Shown here in pieces: positions 59,217 through 64,000 of a DNA stretch of 64,000 bases. The position numbers were made by a program, and so were the translations under genes. Numbering within the stretch: position 1 is the first letter of the stretch; each line of letters begins with the position of its first letter. The stretch covers positions 616,001 to 680,000 of the forward strand of contig JAQGDQ010000077.1 of assembly GCA_030141605.1 (NCBI GenBank), written 5' to 3'. The stretch is from Tubiluchus corallicola (Eukaryota > Priapulida > Priapulimorpha > Priapulimorphida > Tubiluchidae). The notes below the pieces were generated by a model that worked only from the letters and a program-made list of their open reading frames with translations, was not told the DNA's origin and searched no databases.

Positions 59217-61668
59217 ATACTACTGATAATGACAATGCCAATAAATAATAATGACAATGGCAACCATACCGATAGCAATAACAACGCATGAAAGTGGAAA
59301 TTACTTGCTGTATGAATTATTTTAATGTGGAAATTATTTTAAATTGGAATAATTTAACTTTTTACTTTAACTGAGAACGATAGTTGCACTATCGGAACTT
59401 TTCCTCTTGTCATGTATCTATACTATGTCGTATTTGATCTTATATTGATTTTTATTGGTAACTAAAGCTCTGTGAGGTGAAAACGAATGTAACGTGTATT
59501 TTTTATGTTTCCGCGATATTTTTTTTAAATACACACATTTCTGTCGAATGTGCCACATCTTCATGCATCATACACCACGCAGCAGACTGAAATCAAGGTT
59601 TTCCTTAGTATTCTTTTGAAGTAACTACACGTCCTTCCTCTTCTGTGTTGTCTATGCAGGAGAGTGTGCATCAGAACTGTGAACAAAGTTTAAAGGCCGT
59701 CACTAGATTACATTGTTAGCAGCTTCAATTTCGCCTGTATGTTACTCTGGCCAATTAGATGATTAGCTACTAAGTTGATTAGGATACCGCAAATGCTGAG
59801 ATTATAAGAAATGAATGAGTTTGGAAGGATCTGCTGCTACTCAAGTGGACTACTGTAGTCCACGCACAGAGTACAGACTTTGCATTCCCAAGTTGCACGT
59901 TTTTTTTACATTTTGAAAATGAGATTTGTCGTAGCACAAGGACCGAGGAACTAAAGCACTGGGTTCATTGGTGACTTAGATAAGCTACTCGTCCTTGGCC
60001 TCAAAGACCTTCGATCTCTCGGTTAGGGTCATGCAGTGGCTTTTGGGCGCCTTTCTATTTGTAATTTCTCCTTGGCAGAATAGGATTTTGATAAGAGCAT
60101 AAGGTTAGTTGGGCCAGGGTAAATAGGAAAAGAATGGTTTGTATATTGTTGACTGCTATAGTGTAGTGATGTCTACATAGATGGACTGTGTGTTTAAAAA
60201 ACAAAAAACAAAAATGGTTTATAAATTATTGGTGGGACCAGATCAGTAAGGAGCTTTAAAATGTTGGTTTTACTTATGGAAAACGGTGGGAATCATATTT
60301 CAAAACGCAAAAGTTTATTTATCATTTTCACCTGAGAATACCTAGTCAAGATATGTGAGTTCCTTGATCTAGTTCGGAGAAACTTCAAACTTTAAAAAAA
60401 TGTTACAACAAGTATTCTTTTTCTTTAAAAAAAACCGTGTTTGTTTGGTCGTTGAAAATCCAGTGACTTCAAAACAACGTAAACGTGGCCAAGCTAAAAA
60501 TGTAACTTGTAACTGAGTGGTCACGGTGTCCGCTTGGCTGCAAAGTTTAACAAAGTTTGATCCGGTTAGTAAACGGAGACAGCTAGGAAAACTGTAGTTT
60601 AGTTTCGTTTGCCGTACAGTTTCCAGCTATTTCTCCCATTTAGACAGATTTGTATACTCATCCTAACATACCTCTCCTAGTTTAATATAACACCACAAAA
60701 GATTATCTTTGAAAATAAGATAGGTATGTTCCTGCCACAACCATCTACGTTAAGTAGGCTCTGCCCCTGATAGCTTAACAGAGTCTTGCAGAGAATCAAA
60801 CAGTCTAATAAACAATCAAATAAAAATGCCACAGCGACCTGGTGTACCGGCTCTTACTTCTCCAGCAACGTCGTATCCGTTTCCATTTCATAACACAATT
60901 CACTGCGCTTAATGGCTGCAAATATTAGTAAGTAAAACATTAGCAATGCATTCCATGTAATAACATGTTTTATGATCCTGTCGTCTGTTCAGAAAATTTA
61001 TAGGAAACCATAATTATCATAACACGGAGTGTATGCGGAATAGGTACAGCTGTAGTTAGGTAAAGACTGAGAAGTATCAACTTTCATATCACGTTCTTAC
61101 GGGACATCATTTGTATGTGCAAACAGCCCACTTTGGCTTCCTAGCTGATTGCATGTCAATAGAAATTTTGTGTACTTTGTCGTCCACAAGATTGTTTACC
61201 ATTTATGGCTGCACAAACTTCCGATATGCTCGTTTGCATCAGTATCTCAAAGCCGCTTTTTAGGCGTTTAAAGCAAGTGGCGTCATTTTTGTTAAAATGA
61301 CTTTTTTGAATGCCGTTACGAGCCCCATGTTACCTTCAATAACGAAGATTATCGTTTTAACTTAATTTTTTCACCTCATTTATATTGGAGAAAAAAGCCA
61401 CAACTTTTCGCGCTATTTACATTTGATGGTACAGAAAATGTATTTTTTTAATCTGAAATGTTACTTGCCATGGAATGTGAAAGAGTTTAGAAATTCCCAA
61501 CGCTGTACAAAATTGCAAATAATTTTTAGGGTTCTGCGCAACGTTTTGGCTTTCCTTTTTGAGCAGCATCAAAATCTATGGTTTTGCGATGTTAATAATA
61601 TTGAAAACCATTATGAAATCCAAAAGAAATGTCACGAAAATGTGGCCTGTAAATAAGTAAAAAAAACG
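59217..61668. other. Gene-poor intergenic DNA
   Basis: No gene recognised. It includes a tRNA-like SINE fragment (60508..60580) listed separately. Confidence 0.4.
60508..60580 (+). mobile_element. Possible tRNA-derived SINE fragment
   Basis: An A-box-like AACTGAGTGGTCACGG is followed about 40 bases on by a B-box-like AGTTTGATCCGG. Spacing fits a tRNA-derived promoter, but stems are not maintained. Confidence 0.33.
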
Positions 61669-61890
61669 TTTTATATCATCATTTATTAAACTTAGTATAT
61701 TTGTGTCCGCCTCATTAGTTAGAGCCATCTCGTGTAGATGACAAATAATTAACTAATTAAATTAATTGTTTTCTAGTAATTTACGCGGGATTTAGTTGAA
61801 CATGTAAGCCAAATTGGCGAAAGTTTTTAATACATGTATGTGCGCGATGAGATCATGAAATTCATTATGGCCTTCTACTACTGTAAATGT
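61669..61890 (+). repeat. Dispersed repeat, copy 1
   Basis: About 220 bp shared with 63622..63860 at moderate identity, including CATTTATTAAACTTAGTATAT, TGACAAATAA and TAGTTGAACATGTAAGC. The copies are in the same orientation 1,955 bp apart and flank the signal-peptide exon at 62264. Confidence 0.8.
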
Positions 61891-62263
61891 AGCGGTAGTT
61901 TTTTTAGACAAAATATAAAACAACCAATAGAAAACACCCACGCACGAACCGCGCAGTGAACATCATACTATTGCCACATTAAATAAACAAATAAATGACA
62001 ACTAGCAGCCAAGAGCCATAAAGTCTGTTATTGGCAGGCTAAGGGTTCGGCGCGAACTCGTGACACGTGACCGCTGATGTCACACAAGGAAGCCAGTGCC
62101 TAAGCTCTATGTGTGGGCTAAATAAGCAGCAACAATAAGAACAAGTTGTTAGTGTTAACATCGGTGCTGGTTTTGAGAAGAGAATACCTTTCAAGGGAGC
62201 TGAAGAGAAGGGAAAAAGAAAGAGGAATATCGCCTCTAGGGAGCAGCTGCAGGAAAGGAAAAA

Positions 62264-62344
62264 ATGGCAGGAAAATTTCTTGCGCTTGTAGCATTTTTAG
62301 CAATAGCAACACATAGAAGTTATGCGACAGAAAACTCAGATGAA
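62264..62344 (+). CDS. First exon of a secreted protein (signal peptide), gene incomplete
   Basis: ATG 62264 (context AAAAATGG) opens a 27-codon frame: MAGKFLALVAFLAIATHRSYA, then TENSDE, ending in phase 0 at a GTAAGT donor. Residues 4-16 are hydrophobic and the likely signal-peptidase site is after Ala21. This is a standard first exon of a secreted or membrane protein. No second exon was recognised in the remaining 1.65 kb, so the rest probably lies past the window. A TATA-like CTAAATAAG is near 62118. The mature protein is unknown. Confidence 0.6.
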
Positions 62345-64000
62345 GTAAGTTATAATTATTTTAAAGTTTTCAAAACAGTACTTAACTCTGCAAAAAATGT
62401 TACAAATATGTAGATATTTGTATTAAAGCAATTATACTGAGTACTGAAAAGTCTCGGCAAAAAGAAAGAAATAGCGTATTAAAAAATTAATTCTGCCTTC
62501 TAACTAAATCTAACTTCAAAATTGCCAATTTGCCTAGAGTAATTATTTAGGACCACAGTCAAAGTTTAATTGTAATAATATTGGGAAAGTAGGCTTAGGC
62601 TTAACGCATCTTTCAATTTTTAGTCAATTATCAGGAAAAATTTTCAAGACAGTTTTAAATGTGCACAGAAGTGACTTAATTAATGTTGTTATAGTACTAA
62701 TTGTAAAATTCCTCTGATTCATGCCAAATAAAATAGTTATAATCATGAATATAGTCTGAGCAAATGAAAGCAGATCTATGAGTTTGCAGCCCCAGTGGAT
62801 AAGTTAGCAAAGTTTGCCATCGCGTCACAGAAGTTGTGCCACAACTCGAGTTTGTTACGGAATTTTTTATTTTTGAAAGCTGTAGCAAGGCAAAAAGCGG
62901 AGTTTCAAAAATAATGCGTTTTATGAACCCAATACTTCATAGCACTAAGAAATTTTTCCCCTTTAAATCCCTGTTGGAGTATTTCTGAGCTGCGTCCACG
63001 TTTTGATTCTCTGAAGCTTGGCGACGAATTCCGTGACAACACTCACTGCCAAAAATATCAAATCATACATCAGAGTTAACATAACAATGATTAACGAATC
63101 TTGTCATGTTGTTTCTAACAAACAGATTTAATTAGTATTTGTAACTCAATTAGTTATAAAAATAAAAAAGAAAAGATGAATTTACGCCCGATTCAGTGGC
63201 TCAGCCTTCGGCCTATAGTCTTGATAACAAGCCAGATTCCGGTCTCGCCACAAAATTGCACATTGAATACGCTTGATGTTCTTCGGGTGGTGCCTTTCTG
63301 ACTTGCTACTTTTAGATTGAATTTCAGAATTTCACTTTTTGTTTTCTAAACGGTTTTATTTCTCTGATCAGTTAACTTAAAGCATCCACCAAAGGACCAC
63401 TACGATCTACGACCCTCAAGTTTGCTTGCATGACAAGCTTAAAATATAGAAATATTATTTAGTCGGACGAAGAAAATTGTAGAGTAGTTACAATGTGTGC
63501 CCAGCGACCGAAGTTGAGCAAAATCGAGCTAATAATTCTCTGTCTAACACAAACATGTGGTCGAAAATTAAAGGTCGAGGTAGTTCTCTAGGTCACAAGA
63601 ACGTAGTGATTTTAATAAAAACTTTTTATATCTGCATTTATTAAACTTAGTATATCTGTGTCCGCCTCTTTAGTGAGGGCCCTCTCGTTTAGTTGACAAA
63701 TAAGGAACTAATTAAATTAAATTGTTTTCTAGTACTTTAGTGTCATAAGCCGGATTTTAGTTGAACATGTAAGCGAAATTGTCGAAAAGTTTTTAATACA
63801 TATACATGCGCAGTGCTATCATGAAAATCGTTATGATGTTCTATTATTTTGTAAAGATGCCTAAAAGGGTGGCCACCACAAACCTGTCTCTGATTGTTTT
63901 CATCTGCATGTCGACTCTCTGATTTACCTGCTGATGGGGAGACGTGTATGCATCCGAATGCACCTTATCCTAGAATATTATCCTTGAGAATGTGCTAGAT
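62345..64000 (+). other. Probable first intron of the secreted-protein gene
   Basis: No further coding exon seen. It contains a possible SINE head at 63188-63252 (GATTCAGTGGCTCAG, then CAGATTCCGGTCTCG) and copy 2 of the dispersed repeat. Confidence 0.4.
63622..63860 (+). repeat. Dispersed repeat, copy 2
   Basis: Matches 61669..61890. Divergence between the copies (scattered substitutions and small indels) suggests old, independent insertions or an old duplication. The sequence GTCCGCCTC-TTAGT-GAG resembles a tRNA A-box region, so it might be a SINE. Confidence 0.8.

Noticed and set aside
58810-59289. 159-codon minus-strand ORF rich in Ile/Val
   Set aside because: It is the hexanucleotide microsatellite read in one frame.
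56801-60775. Possible hAT element: CAGGGGCGTTCACAC at 56801 and an inverted CAGGGGC at about 60770
   Set aside because: Only seven bases match, and the eight-base flanks do not duplicate.
1-64000. CRISPR arrays, bacterial operons, prophage or plasmid features
   Set aside because: All genes are intron-split animal genes; no regularly spaced short repeats with unique spacers were seen.

Overview
This is a stretch of an animal (metazoan, most likely invertebrate) nuclear genome. The DNA is AT-rich. Genes are split into many short exons with GT-AG introns of roughly 0.1-2.3 kb, and the spaces between them are full of microsatellites and decayed transposons. The four well-supported genes encode typical animal proteins. 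The chloride transporter resembles the vertebrate ClC-3, ClC-4 and ClC-5 group as a whole, which suggests a lineage outside vertebrates. I cannot name the species or phylum.

Layout. (1) 0.3-1.9 kb, minus strand: the 3' part of an unrecognised Gly/Tyr/His-rich repeat protein, with a possible PAN-like terminal exon next to it. (2) 2.9-4.6 kb: a duplicated block of CCTA/CCTG repeats flanked by a minisatellite in opposite orientations. (3) 7.0-7.8 kb: a dead Tc1/mariner-type transposon. (4) 10.3-29.3 kb, plus strand: a complete ClC-3/4/5-type 2Cl-/H+ exchanger gene with two mutually exclusive N-terminal coding exons; intron 12 of the long form carries a pogo-like element. (5) 29.8-32.4 kb, plus strand: a complete cytosolic sulfotransferase in seven exons with an unusual PAPS-binding loop. 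(6) 34.0-39.1 kb, minus strand: a complete six-EF-hand Cab45/SDF4 homologue ending in HDEF. (7) 39.45-48.5 kb, plus strand: a complete ZMYND12 homologue (MYND zinc finger plus helical TPR-type repeats), head to head with SDF4 across a 347-bp shared promoter and starting with a GC-AG intron; two introns hold antisense LINE relics. (8) 48.5-62.2 kb: gene-poor DNA with LINE and SINE relics, a 41-bp-arm hairpin, direct repeats and long microsatellites. (9) 62.26 kb, plus strand: a first exon encoding a signal peptide; the rest of that gene was not found and may lie outside the window.

Exon structures were built by hand. Every junction in the four main genes was checked for splice consensus and reading phase, and the exon lengths sum to intact reading frames of 803/906, 293, 423 and 391 codons. 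The genes do not form an obvious pathway. The closest functional theme is the secretory and endosomal system: an endosomal Cl-/H+ exchanger and a Golgi calcium-binding protein. The only evident co-regulation is the SDF4-ZMYND12 divergent promoter.
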